Assembly: GCA_034440615.1 (NCBI GenBank)
Contig: JAOTOM010003689.1
Coordinates: forward strand, 62,001-126,000
Origin: Ashinkailepas kermadecensis
Taxonomy: Eukaryota > Arthropoda > Thecostraca > Neolepadidae
Direction: 5' to 3'
DNA length: 64,000 nt
Each line of letters starts with the position of its first letter. The first letter of the stretch is position 1. Shown piece by piece: positions 44,578 through 56,654 of this stretch. The position numbers were made by a program, and so were the translations under genes. The notes under the pieces were generated by a model. The model did not search any database. It had not been told where the DNA came from and saw only the letters and a list, made by a program, of their open reading frames with translations.

Positions 44578-45167
44578 CGATCCTAATGCTTACAATCTAT
44601 TAGATTATAAGTATATCTCGCTCTGCAAACTATTTAGGAGAAGCTGAAAGCCCACGGTGTATTCTGCTAATATTTGCAAATTTGTTATTTAAATGCTTAC
44701 ACTTGCACATTGATGACCACCAGTGACCACATTTAGTTTACCATCGAATAATTAATCCAGTCGTCAATATTACCTGGTCGCCACAATATCGCCCAATGCA
44801 AAGTGTGAAGCGAAACGTTTGACACTCACGCCATCTATGAAGAAAACCTAAACTATGCAAACGCTTCATTTGAAAGTTAATTTTCGGTACCAATGGATCA
44901 TGAAAATGCACTGATTCTGCTGTCAAGTGAACCTCCATTGTCCAAGCTGTAATAAAAACTACCAGTTTAAGTATTATTTTGCTTCTATTGGTAACCACAA
45001 CTCAAAATATGGCAAAGTCATCATTTCGAAAAATTGCATTCGTGCGGGCAAAAAAAGTCGAAATTTGTAAAACAGGTTCATATTTGCAATCAGCATCAAA
45101 AACCGTATCAGAATAGGGGAGTCAGCAAAACATTTCGGAAAAAAATGCTATGAAAAGGTCGCCTTAA

Positions 45168-45990
45168 TGTGCATGGCTACAATAGAGATCGCACACCAAG
45201 CCATGGCGGGTCCGGAAGAAAGGGAACAATCGTCTGGGGGTGGCGATAATCTTAGTTATGGACATAAAATTGTCAAAGCCATATACATTTCACAACCATC
45301 TTTGGTCCTGAAAGCACTATGGCTCCCACTCCAGGGACATTTAGTATGCAGCTGCAGCTCTGAGATGGATACAATTGATAAAATTGCAATTATATCTCTA
45401 GGCAAAATACTTTGGGATTGCCTCCTTTGGTGCCGCCGCTGGATCTGCCAACTGGATCAAGATAAATTTATTTCTCGCGGATCTTTTCTTCTGGTTGATC
45501 ATCCTGGCTGGTTCGGCCAAAGCGATATTCATTGGCACCTTTGCAACCCAGTCACCTAGAAGGGCGGTATTTAACATTATCTTGGCTCATTCTTCCTTCA
45601 TTTGTCGAGCAATGTACACTCCCCTGCAGATTACATCAAATCGTGCCGCACACTTTAAGCCTTGCTATGCAAGGATGAAGTCCCAGTCGAACTATTGGGA
45701 CAGTCCAGCAATGATATAGCTGATAAACACAGAACGCAGTGAAAATGCTCGCCAAGCAGAGTCCATGCTTTATGTTATCAAATTTGCATCTCACCCGGCT
45801 AAAGCCCCGGAGGGTCGCTTATAGGCGTATTTCTGCAGAAATCATTTTTCGTCGGAGTCCTCGTTGTATATCTTCTGAAAATAATCCCGCAAGTGGTTGC
45901 GCGGTAAGGAGCGGTTTGTGCGGGTGTTGCGACTCCAGCACCGTCCTCTCACAAGGGAGGGTCAGGTCATTTGACCACTCCTCCACGCAC
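45168..45990. other. FReP intron, part; nothing supported
   Basis: A 130-codon open frame begins at the right TTAA (45167), but its wording is not recognisable. No repeat structure. Confidence 0.4.
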
Positions 45991-45996
45991 ACCATT

Positions 45997-46030
45997 AATT
46001 CACACACGTACACACACACACAAACACACA

Positions 46031-46118
<88 letters not shown>

Positions 46119-46122
46119 CATA
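45997..46122. repeat. (CA)n microsatellite
   Basis: About 125 bp of nearly pure CA dinucleotides; the preceding cacacgtacacac is a decayed edge. Confidence 0.98.
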
Positions 46123-46126
46123 CAGG

Positions 46127-46305
46127 GACGGGGATGGCCGAGTGGTTAAGGTGTTAAGCTCTGTGTACCAAAGGTCCACTCGCACCACTCAGGACATTTC
46201 TCAATCCCGTGGCCCACCCTCTCGAAACAGTGTGGGCGGCGCCATCAGCCGTGATCGTGCATAAAGTTCGTCGTGAAACACCCAATAAACTAACAAGCAC
46301 ACACA
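46127..46305 (+). mobile_element. tRNA-Leu-like SINE
   Basis: ggggatggccgagtggttaa is a textbook tRNA-Leu/Ser-type A box; the B box is decayed. The body contains gtgggcggcgccatcagccg, and the element ends in caataaactaacaagcacac. It is inserted right after a CA repeat. Confidence 0.65.
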
Positions 46306-46309
46306 TACA

Positions 46310-47090
46310 TGGGTGTAACCATGCTTTTTTTGTGGGGGGGGGGGTGGAATAATATGGGCGCGTGAAGTTTGAGCAGGCTGGAGAGGTAAGCCCTCGCTCC
46401 CGTACGAAATAAATCCACGGATTTCAGCCACTTCATTTTCAAGGTCTGATTTTCAGATTTTTTAGAAGATTCACCGTTGTTAAATCTATTTTTTTAGGGG
46501 AGTAAGCTTACACCAAAATTAGCCAGTTTCACTGCTTAACACTGCTTAGGTACAGCTAACTTTGCCGTATGTGCTGGGTCAGATTTCAAAATCACTATAC
46601 AGGAATGCTGTAATTACGATAAGCGCTACCCTCTTGTGAAAGGAAAACAGAACCCATTGAACGTTTAGTTTCGTTGTAGTAAATATGGACTTACATGAAA
46701 CTTTCCCATATTTTCCTGCTTTACGGAGACATATCGGATGCAATAACAACCATGGACTGATACCGGGGGTGGCACTGGGGCATGTGCCCCCCCCCCCCCA
46801 TGGATGGTGGAGTCCCTGAGGCCGGGAAAAGCCGCTCCCCCAAGAAGGTTCGAATGCACCCTTCGAATTTTTCACCCAGAGGCACCCCTCTGAGATAAAA
46901 ATGCGCCCCTTGGAAGGAAACGTGCCCTCCGGGAAGGCCCGAGTGTACCACCACCAACCCTCCCCCCCTCGACTTTTTTTTAGCCATAGGCGCCCCTCCG
47001 GGTACTTTCGCAGTGGTGCCCCCCGAAGAAATGGCGTTCCTCCAGACAGGTGCCCAATGACAATTCCTGGATCCACACCTGACTGCAGCA
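46310..47090 (-). mobile_element. Dispersed GC-rich repeat family, third copy
   Basis: Shares ccctccgggaaggcccgagtg, tttttttagccataggcgcc and acaattcctggatccacacc with the copies at 31040-31800. A poly-C block lies at 46788. The coding-like frames in it are not conserved between copies. Confidence 0.5.
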
Positions 47091-47099
47091 TTGGTCTCT

Positions 47100-47815
47100 C
47101 GTGGTTCTGAAATCCTTCTGGTTATAAAATCGTGCGCATTTGTGTATGGTTTTTCTTGCATATTTGACCACTTCCGTTGAACCATTAAAGGAAACTAACC
47201 ACCTTTATAATGGGATTTTAACTGAGATAGCAGTTTTGAAGACCACGTCGAGAAATCACTTACCTCATACTCCGTTCGGTCCAAAATATCTTCCAGCCGA
47301 AGTTATAAGGCCTTTTATCATCGGTTTTGGGACATGGACAGACTCGGTGGGCGTTGTGAAAATTCCTTCATATGGAAGCAAACAGCATTTCAATGGAAAT
47401 TAAACCTTTTATTTAATTAAACCTAATTAAATCTAATTAAACCTAAAGGCTTTAATTAAATTAAATTAATTAAACTTTAATTAAACCCAAAGGCGAACCT
47501 TTAGAGGCCTATGATAAAAAATAAAAAACATTCCAAAATCCCGTTTTTTGAAGTATGGGCATAATATTTCGCAAAACCAATGTCATATTCATCATTTTCA
47601 GGTGCCAATACCCCTAATTAGTAAGATTGCAGAATTTCGGCTAGGTGGTTAGTTTCCTTTAAGAAGAATGCGGACGACTGGTAAAAAGTGTGTATATTTA
47701 TATACCCAGAACAGCAATGTGGCAGTGTAACTGAAATCCCAGCAATGAGACGTTGTCCGAGCAGGCTATGACTGATTTTTTGGGGGAGCTACTAATCAAA
47801 AATGGTATGATTGCC
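47100..47815. other. FReP intron, part; TTTAATTAAA-rich stretch
   Basis: Between 47390 and 47490 aattaaacctaattaa words repeat. Otherwise featureless. Confidence 0.45.
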
Positions 47816-47819
47816 TGCT

Positions 47820-48025
47820 ATCACAATCAAAGGTGCAGCCAAGGCCCCCCTCCCCCTTAGCAACCAAAAATACTCGAGATGGAACGAGAAAATATAGATT
47901 TTTACCGCGAAAAGTCCTAAGTTTTCGGCGCGCAAAGAGCACCGAATGCCTTCCCTCTCTATTTCTATTTACTTTTTTTTCGGTCGGACCGCCCCTTAGG
48001 AAAATCCTGGCTGCGCCACTGATCA
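47820..48025 (-). mobile_element. Short non-coding element related to 19985-20135
   Basis: ccccttagcaaccaaaaatac and ttttcggcgcgcaaagagc match cccctgagcaaccaaaaatac and ttttcggcgcacaaggcgc at 19.99-20.08 kb. Its right end, inverted, is cagtggcgcagccagg, the kind of CAGTGGCG end often seen on hAT-like miniature elements. Confidence 0.5.
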
Positions 48026-48090
48026 CATTAGCTACAAACAAAAAGAGATTTCGTCCTCCCATTACAATATTACACTCAATTATTGTACTA

Positions 48091-48421
48091 TTGGCATCAC
48101 AAATAGCTTGTTAGTTAATAGTTCTTGCACCTGAATTTCCCACATAGGTATACCGTTTCCCACCACACCTAGGTACCATTGGCGTCACAAATAGCTTAGC
48201 AGCCCGGCTGAATGTCCTGTCACCTGAATATCCTGCATAGGTATGCTGTTTCCCACCACACCTCGGTACCATTGGCGTCACAAATAGCTTAGCAGCCCGG
48301 CTGAATGTCCTGTCACCTGAATATCCTGCATAGGTATGCTGTTTCCCACCACACCAATACCTATGCAGATATGCAGGTGCCAGGATGCCCAGCCTGACTG
48401 CCAAGCTATTTGTGACGCCAA
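48091..48421. mobile_element. 331-bp foldback element with internal 91-bp repeats
   Basis: The ends are TTGGCATCACAAATAGCTTG and, inverted, TTGGCGTCACAAATAGCTTG (19 of 20 match). Inside, two nearly identical 91-bp direct repeats (ggcgtcacaaatagcttagc to cccaccacacc) follow a diverged first unit, and the last unit is inverted, so the right third folds back on the rest. No coding capacity. Confidence 0.8.
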
Positions 48422-48469
48422 TTATACATACATCGAACATTTGAGACCGTCAAAAATATTTCGATTTCT

Positions 48470-49860
48470 CAACTTCTGATACCGTACGGCGAGCCACGTC
48501 GAATGACATCCACTTGATGCAAATTAAAACCATAGCGACGAAACGCGAGGACTTCGAAAAAAACTGACATTTGACCTTCAGGTTTAACATTGACATTTCT
48601 CGGATTGAAATATTACTCGAGATTCACTACGGGTTGTTGCTTGATACCAGATGTGGCTAGATTTGGGCGAAGAAAAACGTACGAGCAGACCAAAGTAATC
48701 GGTTCGACCTTTCACCTTTGAAATTAGTTTGCTTGATTAACTTTATGATACCACACAGCACGTCAAATGACGTCAAATGACACCCACGTGATGGAAAATT
48801 AAAATTCCAAGTAATGATAATTCATAATTAAATTTAAACTAATGCCATAGCGTCGAAGCGCGAAGCCATCGAATAATTCAAGCTAACCTACCTTGAGATT
48901 TGACCTTGACATGTTTCGGCTTCAAATGTTACTCGAGGATTCACCACGGGCTATCGCTTGATAGTGGATCTGGGTAGGCTTGTGCAAAAATAAAAATGCG
49001 AGGTGACAGAATAAATCAGCTTGGCCTTTCACGTTAGAAAATATGTCGATTTCACAACTTTCTAATACCGCAAAACAAGCCACGTCGAAGGACCATTTTA
49101 TGCAACTGGAAGGCATAGCGGTCAAACGCGAGGCTTCGAAGAACTCGAACGAACCTTTGATCTTGAGGTTTGACCTTGACATATCCTCATTTGAAATGTT
49201 ACTCGAGGGTTGACCATGGGCTATCGCATGATACCAAATTTGGATAGTTTCGGGAGAAAACGAAGACATGCGAGGGTACTAAGAAATGCAACCAATTTAA
49301 CCTTCAACCTTCTAAATTTACTTGATTTCTGTCCAGTCTGCTAGAGTACTTGAAGTCGAATGACACCCACGAAATTATAATTGAAGCCATGGTAACGAAG
49401 TGCGATGACTTCGAAAAATTAAACCTAACCTTTGACCTTGAGGTATGACATGGACATGTCTCGGCTTGAAATGTGTATCGAGGGCTTCACCACTCGCTAT
49501 CGCTTGATATCAGATTTGGGTGAGTTCGGGCAGAAACGAAAAAAATGCGAGGCGACCGAAGAAATAAAGTTGACTTTCGCCTTGAAAATCAAATTAATTC
49601 CTCAACTCACGGATGCCATACAACCAGCGACATCGAATGACCCTATTTCATGGAACTTGAGTTGATAGCAACCGAATGCGAGGCTATCGAATAACTCAAG
49701 CTAACCTTACCATTTGGCCTTGACTAGTCCCGGATTGAAATGTTACTCGAGGGTTCACCACGAGTTATCGCTTGATACCAGATTTGGACAGGTTTGGGCG
49801 AATACAAAAATGCGAGGCGGCCGAAGAAAACGGTTTGCGTTGGATTCGACCTGGACTGTT
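48470..49860. repeat. Diverged tandem satellite, five units of about 270-320 bp
   Basis: The key phrase gttactcgagggttcaccac followed by gggctatcgcttgatacc occurs in variant form near 48608, 48930, 49198, 49470 and 49741. Each unit also contains aagcgcgaggacttcgaa-like, tttgaccttgagg-like and aaaaatgcgaggcgaccgaa-like words in the same order. Units are about 70-85% similar by eye. Confidence 0.85.
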
Positions 49861-49864
49861 AAGG

Positions 49865-50440
49865 TGGTCATGTGAGACCGATGTTGTTGCTTCCAGCGTG
49901 TTCAACACAGGCAGAAGCATTTGTAGTAATTGATTCGAACGAACATAAACCCGTCGCTGAATGCGAATACGTATACGCCTCTGGTTAACTCGTCGCTTAA
50001 TACGAATACGAATACGACGCTATATTGAGCTACGTTTAAGGCTGCCTAAGACAGTCTTGGGCAGCCTTAGAGGCCTAGAAGATACCCAAGGACACCCAGA
50101 GTCACGTTTGTTCAAGATATATCGATATATACGCAGGGGAAGGCAACCTAAGACGCATAAGACGTATAAGGCCTTGCGATAATGCAAATTGGTGCCTTGC
50201 AAAGCACAATTATCCACCTAAGTGAAAACCCAAGATGTTTAAGGTTCATGTTATTCAAGAATGGTCCGGAAGCAAACATTTACAACGCTTGCCGATTTAC
50301 CACTCAGAGAGTTTGTGACGATGGATAGTCTGTGAAGCCCGTTGGAACAAGAAAATGAGTTTGGTCGCAAGACAAACAGACAGGAGGAGGCTCGAAAAGA
50401 CCTGGTGAGCTCACTAGAGATCGAGCGATAGAAGCTGCCC
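49865..50440. other. FReP intron, part before the LINE
   Basis: Short internal repeats: cgaatacgtatacgcctctg and cgaatacgaatacgacgc near 49965-50020, and an imperfect hairpin around gctgcctaagacagtcttgggcagc at about 50040-50070. No exon. Confidence 0.5.
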
Positions 50441-50444
50441 GCTG

Positions 50445-50780
50445 CTTCAAGGCCCCGCCCACCCTCTCCCAGCTGTCTCGTAGGTGTCCTTCTCAGGACA
50501 TCTACGAGAAGCTCCGCCCCCGGGTGACGTCAGACACCCAATCACTAGTTGGTTGTTAGCCGGACTAGCCGGCCGACGCCACTAGTCGGTTGCTCGCCGG
50601 ATTAGCCGGCGCAGCTCCCCTCCCACTCCCCTTCGGCCCAGCGGTGCTCTCGTGCACCGTCGGGAAACCGAATTGTATCGGCGGCCAGCCTCGATTGTTT
50701 TGTGTCCAACCCCTCCCTATATGTTACAGTCGGTTAGAGGCATCTTTCTGATTTAATGGATCGGGCTAGCGTTCGCTGAG
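50445..50780 (+). mobile_element. Probable 5' untranslated region of the I-group LINE
   Basis: GC-rich sequence directly upstream of ORF1. It contains a stem-loop (tcgtaggtgtcct, tctc, aggacatctacga; 12 of 13 pairs plus a G-T) at about 50478-50508, and two 35-bp direct repeats starting actagttggttgttagccgg (50545) and actagtcggttgctcgccgg (50581). The true 5' end is not fixed by a target duplication that I could find. Confidence 0.5.
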
Positions 50781-50873
50781 CGTGACTGCCCCCGCCTCTG
50801 ACCGACTTTCCCATCCCTCCAAACACGGTATCTTTCTCCCCATTTTTCACGATAGCTCTCTTCACACTTCTCC

Positions 50874-51785
50874 TTGCAGCACCCCCTCAGGGTGCCTTTC
50901 TTGTCTGCACCCCTTCAGGGCGCCCTTCTCTCCATACACTCCCTCCTCCCCTCTCCTCTCCTGGTATCAACCCCGCCCCGGTATGCCCAGGGACCCCCCG
51001 CCCCCTCGAGAGGACGGCGGGCGCCGGCCGCGGCCGGGAGCACGCCTGCTCCCTCCCCAGGACCCCCTGAGGGTGAGTCCTTCGTTGTCCTCACAAGGAT
51101 CGAGGGCTCGTGGGCCCGTACCTCCCCCTTCGCGATCGCGAGGGAGCTGGATGGGTGGACCGGAAGGGGGGGGGTCTCCGCCAAGGTCCTCCGCTCTTGC
51201 TCACTGCTAGCGCGGGTGAGGGAGGCCTCCCATGCCCGGACGCGTCTAAACGTCCGGAGATTCCTCGGCGCCGACACCGACGTTGAGCTAGCCGACAGGC
51301 TCAACCTCACATTCACCACCACGTACGCCCCCGAGGAGGAGCTCTTCGTGGAGCTCGTGTCGCAGGAAGTTTGCGAGGTGACCCATCTCGGCTGCCGCCC
51401 CAGACCGGGCCCCGTCCTTAAACTGTGCTTCAGTACGCTGACCCCGCCCACTTACATCATGGCGGGCTACCTCAGGGTGGCACTCCGCCCCTGGACCCCG
51501 CCCCCAGTCCGCTGCGCGTTCTGCCAGCGCTACGGGCACCAGAGTCGGGCGTGCCGAGCCAAGGCCCCTGTTTGCGGCCGTTGTGCCGACTGTCACCCAA
51601 CTGAGACATGCACCAGTGTCGAGCAGCGTTGTGCGGCCTGCCAGGAGCCTTACCCTTCCTCGTCCCCCAGGTTCCCCGTCTGGGCTGATGCCAAGGAGAG
51701 GCAGGCACTTCGCCTCGTCACTCAGCGCGGCACACCGCCCTCGCCCCCAGCCGTGTGGTCCCGGTCCCAGTTGGCCCCTCTGTAG
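50874..51785 (+). pseudogene. I-group LINE ORF1 (gag-like, zinc knuckles), damaged
   Basis: 303-codon open frame. The C-terminal half reads VRCAFCQRYGHQSRAC (intact CX2CX4HX4C knuckle), VCGRCADCHPTETC (CX2CX3HX4C) and then CAACQEPYPSSSPRFPVW, where the third knuckle has lost its His and last Cys (Tyr and Phe sit there). The CPVW-like end plus the following KERQAL is typical of I/Jockey/R1-type ORF1 proteins, which bind element RNA. The N-terminus is Pro-rich and the start codon is uncertain. After the stop at 51785 a Pro-rich reading continues in another frame to about 52300, implying a frameshift. Confidence 0.85.
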
Positions 51786-52295
51786 CCGACCCCAGCAGAG
51801 GCGGCCCAACGCCCCCCTCCCTCCCGCCCGGACCGACCGAGCTCGACACTTCCCCCTCCTCCCCTCCTCACTCGCCGGCCACGCGCCCCGCCCTCATAGC
51901 GGGCTCTTCCGTTCTCGGCCCCGCACCGCCAACAGGCCTCCCCACCGCCGGCCCGCGCCCCGCTCCCTTCGCGGACCCCTCCGACACTGCCCCCTCTACC
52001 ACCGGGCAGCGCCGCGCGCCGCACGCCCTGCTCCCATGCGGACTGCTCTGACGCCAGCCCCCCTCCGCCACCAGGCCGCTCCGCCCTCCAGGACAAGGGC
52101 CTTTTCCACGCCGCCCCTCGGGGTCGCCTCTCCTCCCTGCCCCCCGAGACCAGCTCGTTCTCCGAGCCCAGACCCTCCTGGGGATCCAGAGCCTCACTCT
52201 TCTCCGGGGTCGTCCGACTCTTACAGAACGGACGGCTCCGTCGCGCCCTCCCCGCCACACACACGCCTGCGGGGGCATGAACACCATCACCACTA

Positions 52296-55200
52296 ATGCA
52301 GACACCCACCACTGAATTCTTGCTCCAATGAAATACGAGGTCCCTCATATCCCATTGGGCAGAACTCAAGGAACATATCATCAAAAATAAACCATTGATT
52401 GCAGCCATTCAGGAGACCCGATGGCGCGACAATGATCCATATCATTTTAATATCTTTGGTTATACCCTCTTTTCCCAAAACGGAAATACTACACTCCACG
52501 GCGTCGGGGTAGCTTTATTGGCCTCCAACTCCCTTCTTCATCGCCTGATCACCATTCCCAATGACCTGAGTTTGATTGCAGTATCTGTCCAAATTGCACA
52601 ACTAGAGCTCACTGTACTTTCTCTCTATCTTCCTCCTACGCATACACTATCTCTAACTTCTGTAACCAATCTCTTCGGTCTTCTCCCACACCCCTGTCTG
52701 GTGCTGGGCGACCTCAACGCCCACCAACAGGCATGGGGTTGTCACACCACATCCCAGCGCGGACATCGCATTGAAACACTCCTCAACACCCACAACATGG
52801 TCTTTTTAAATGACCAAACTCCCACACACAACGCAGACATCGCCCCGTTCCGTCCGTCTGCCATTGACCTCTCCCTAGCTTCAGCTTCTACCTCACCACT
52901 CTTCTCCTGGCACGTTCAACCTGATCCTCTTTTTAGTGATCACTTTCCCATCCACGTCACCCTCGAACGCTCAGCCCAGTCTGGAGATCGTTTATTTATA
53001 CTGAACTGAACGCTCGCAAAGCGAAATGGCCGTCTTTCTCCCAGGAAATTGATAATCTTATCCCAGCCCAGTCTCACCCCCAACTTCGGCATTGCTTAAT
53101 AGCATACTACTCGCGGCAGAAAAACACGTACCCAAAACTCGTCCCCCCCCCCCCAGGCCGTAAAACCGTGCCGTGGTGGAACGACGAGTGAAAACGAACC
53201 GTCGCCACACGGCGGCGGGCTGAGCGGAAATTTCTGAAAAAAACCTCATCGTACAAAACATGGTAGAAGCCCGCGAGGCAAAACTACGTTGTCAGCAAGT
53301 TATTCTTTCGGCCAAAGAACACAGCTATCAACTCTATTCCAACACATTCAACCGATTCACCCCCTCTCCGAAATCTGGTATCAAATTCGCTCCTTCTCCA
53401 ATGGCAGAGCCCCACACCGCGCATTCCCACAACTAACAATTAACCAACAGAACATAACAGAACCCACAGCCGTCGCCGAGCACTTCGCCACTTATTACTC
53501 TGACATCTCTTCCAACACTCAATACTCACAGCACACCACCTCATTCCTTCACGACACTCTTGCCACTTGTAACTTCGGCTCCGACAACTCTGAACCCTAC
53601 AACACTCCCTTTACCCTCTATCAACTAAATGTATCCCTCTCAAAGGTATCCAATAGCGCTGTTGGACCTGATCAATTGACATACCTCTTCTTTCAACTCT
53701 GACTCCGGTAAAGACAACCTCCTCTCGGCACTAAATCAACTATGGACTGACGGCACTTTCCCACCCTCTTGGTCTACTAGTACTATCATCCCTATTCCTA
53801 AGCCTTCCAAACCTCGACACCTTCCCTCTAGCTATCGTCCTATCTCTCTCATTAGTTGTGCTTGCAAAATCTTTGAGCGCATGGTCAATGGAAGAACCAG
53901 AGTCTATCTCGAAAACAACAAAATTATCTCCCCCTTTCAGAGCGGCTTCCGACCAAGGCGAAGCACCGCTGACAACCTAATCGAAATTGTTTATTCAATC
54001 CAGCGTGGTTTTGCGAAACAAATCCGAAACTATCGCCCTTTTTTAGACATAAAATCCGCGTTTAACAAAGTACACAGTTCTGCCCTTCCAATTAATTTAC
54101 ACCTAATTGGTATCAGGGGCAGAATGGCCACTTGTATTGCCAACTTTCTAGAAAATCGCTCCTTCGTCGTCCGCTGTGGCAACATCTATTCCCGACCCTA
54201 CACTCTCGATCAAGGCGTCCCGCATGGCAGCGTCGTATCTCCATCCCTCTTTCTCATTATGATCAGCGACGTACTAGAACAACTTCCCCTAATTTCTCCA
54301 CTCCTAAAATATTATCTCTATGCCGATGATTTGGCTACTTGGTGTACACACTCGTCGGCAGACTCAGCTAATCACTTTATTCAACTCGCCATGAATCACA
54401 TTGATTCATGGTGCTCCCTCTGGGGGCTACAGATCTCCCCTACTAAATCTGCCAATATGCTCTTTTCTCGGCTTCACATATATATCTCACCTAGCACACC
54501 GCTCCGCTATCGCGATCAAAGTATCCCCCTCCAACCTCCTTCAAATATATCGGAATTATCCTTGACAAAGGACTCTATTTTGGCCCTCACATTACCCATA
54601 TTAAACAGTGCTGCACTGTGCGTCTTAATCTCCTGCGCTACATCACCGGTCGCGACTGGGGTGCAGACGGGACTATTCTTAACAAAATGTACATTGCCCT
54701 GATTCGTTCAATCCTGGAATACAATGCGTTTATCTTCGATCATATATCTACAACACTCACCAAATCACTAGAATGTACACAAAATCACGCACTCAGCCTC
54801 ATCACCGGAGCACACTGCACCACACCTACCACCAGTCTCCGGGGTGAGGCCAATCTCCCTAGCCTACAACACCGCAGAACACTACAACTCGTTAGATACC
54901 ACTTAAGGACAACAACACAGCAAAATCACCCCTCCAATGTCGCATGGTCTAAACCCCCGGTTCGGCGCTCTAAAAACAAAAATAAATACCGCATTGCAAT
55001 TCACTTGAAGCAGGTTCTCACATCCACACTGAAATTTCCCGATGTTACCCCTGACCGAGTCCCCCCCCTTCTCCCACTCTGGCACATGAAACACCCCAAA
55101 TTTGAGTATCTCTTTAGGCACAATACTCACCCCCATAGACGTTCAAGTAATTTTTTTAAATATCAAGAGGCCCACCCACAACACACTTTCTTTTACACTG

Positions 55201-56052
55201 ACGGCTGCCGTACCAGCAATGGTACTGGCGCCGCCTGGTGTGGTGGGCCCGACACCGGTCAAACCAAATTAACACTTCATCATTCGGTATACACAACAGA
55301 ATTAGTCACCATACTCACTTGCCTCCAACACATCATTGCACAACACATCACTGCCCCAACCACAATCTGCACTGACTCACGATTCTCCGTTGACACCCTC
55401 TCGGCCATACACAGCACCACGCACCCCACACTCCACGCCATCAGACACCTCTACAATGACAACCACGCACACATTCAGCTCACCATCCTCTGGATCCCCG
55501 GATATAGGGGTATCCTGGGAAACGATAGAGCGGACGGTCTGGCCCGAGCGGCGATCGACCTCCCCCCGAACGAGGGACTTCCGGTGCCCCCGGGATCTTC
55601 TATCCACTTACAAATGGTTTATTTAATAAATATATCCAGGCCTGATGGTCACACAACACCACACACCTACACGCTATCAAGCCCACACTCTCCAACTGGC
55701 CATCCTCCAACCAGCACTCCCGTTTGAACGAGGTGGCGCTCGCCAGACTTCGCCTCGGACACACCAGATTGACACACAATTATATTTGTCATCGACCACA
55801 CCGCCTTTCACTTTGCAGCACATGTCGAGTCCGCATTACTGTCGCCCATATCTTGCTTGCCTGTCCCGCATATGCTCCTCATCGTCACGCAATCATCCAG
55901 TATTTTACCAACATCAATACGCAAATTTCGCTTCGGGCTCTCCTCGGGGATGAACACCCGACGCTCCTCGAGTTACTTTTCCGCTTTCTACATGACACCA
56001 AACTTTCCGAACTGATCCAATTTCCCTGTCGTACGTTACCTGGTCCAAGCTG
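52296..56052 (+). pseudogene. I-group LINE ORF2: endonuclease, reverse transcriptase, RNase H, broken
   Basis: Start MQTPTTEFLLQ, then a TGA at 52329 where the family has Trp (LLQ-W-N). An APE-type endonuclease follows with QETRW, LGDLNAHQQAWG and SDHFPI, all catalytic words present, to 53009. Further stops lie at 53010-53290. The reverse transcriptase is in shifted frames (change near 53700 and again near 54540), with QSGFRPRRSTADN, FLDIKSAF, GVPHGSVVSPSLF and YADD. RNase H has FYTDGC, TTELVT, CTDSRF and WIPGYRGILGNDRAD (His to Tyr). The tail has a Cys/His finger, LCSTCRVRITVAHILLACP. RNase H places it in the I/R1/LOA group, not Jockey. It cannot encode a working protein as it stands. Confidence 0.93.
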
Positions 56053-56650
56053 ACATGATGTGAAGTTAAAAGCTATATGACACGCGCTGCACACATCTTC
56101 CTCTCCGACGTTGTAAAACACATACATATAGGTTATTTAACACTAGGTGGGCAGGGACCGATCCAATTTGGCAAAAACGGACGGTTTTCCTTATAAATTG
56201 CGTTTGGTTTTTTACCTACGGGTTTTCCAAGCAGCATGGTTTTCCCCCCTTCTCAGGGGTTTCCAAGCTTTAACTTAACATACACCTACACATACAAAGT
56301 CGGACCTGACGCCCACGACTCGCTCTGGGCGCCGGGCCTCCGCTTCGCTTCAGGTCGCAGGTGGGCAGTGGAGCCTGTTCGTAGGCTACGAAGCTGCCCA
56401 CCCTCCAAATGTCCTTCTATTTGTTATGTATGTATATGTGTATGTATGTCTGTACATGAACCTGTATGCAATGTATGTATCGGCCCTTTACGCCACGTTC
56501 TTTGTTTGACGGCGTCTCATCTTTCCTCTCTTGCTTAATTGATATAACCGGATGCCACATAAGCCGGATTAACGTAATTACTTCCTTAGCGTAACAATCT
56601 TTAGCGGATGGCACTCTGCCTCTGCTAAATACTTTTTTTAAAGTAAAAAA
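56053..56650 (+). mobile_element. Probable 3' untranslated region of the LINE
   Basis: Follows the ORF2 stop. It contains a short tgtatgtatatgtg microsatellite at 56425 and ends near ctgctaaatactttttttaa and gtaaaaaaggaaaaatg, a possible A-rich tail. A target duplication was not found. Confidence 0.5.
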
Positions 56651-56654
56651 GGAA

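Larger units (their letters stand above)
41951..45163. mobile_element. 3.2-kb DNA transposon with about 600-bp inverted repeats and TTAA target sites
   Basis: TTAA lies at 41947-41950 and 45164-45167. The outer ends are GGTTACCTTCGC and, inverted, GGCGACCTTTTC. The inverted repeats run to about 42555 and from about 44590: for example gacgactagattaattattg on the left answers aataattaatccagtcgtc on the right. TTAA duplication suggests Kolobok or piggyBac; the long inverted repeats with coding pieces between fit a once autonomous element. No intact transposase is visible. Confidence 0.82.

Noticed and set aside
45819..46188. Cys-Val and Thr-His repeat proteins
   Set aside because: Translations of the (CA)n microsatellite.
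51583..52296. 237-codon Pro/Arg-rich protein overlapping LINE ORF1
   Set aside because: Frame-shifted reading of the Pro-rich linker between ORF1 and ORF2 of the retrotransposon.
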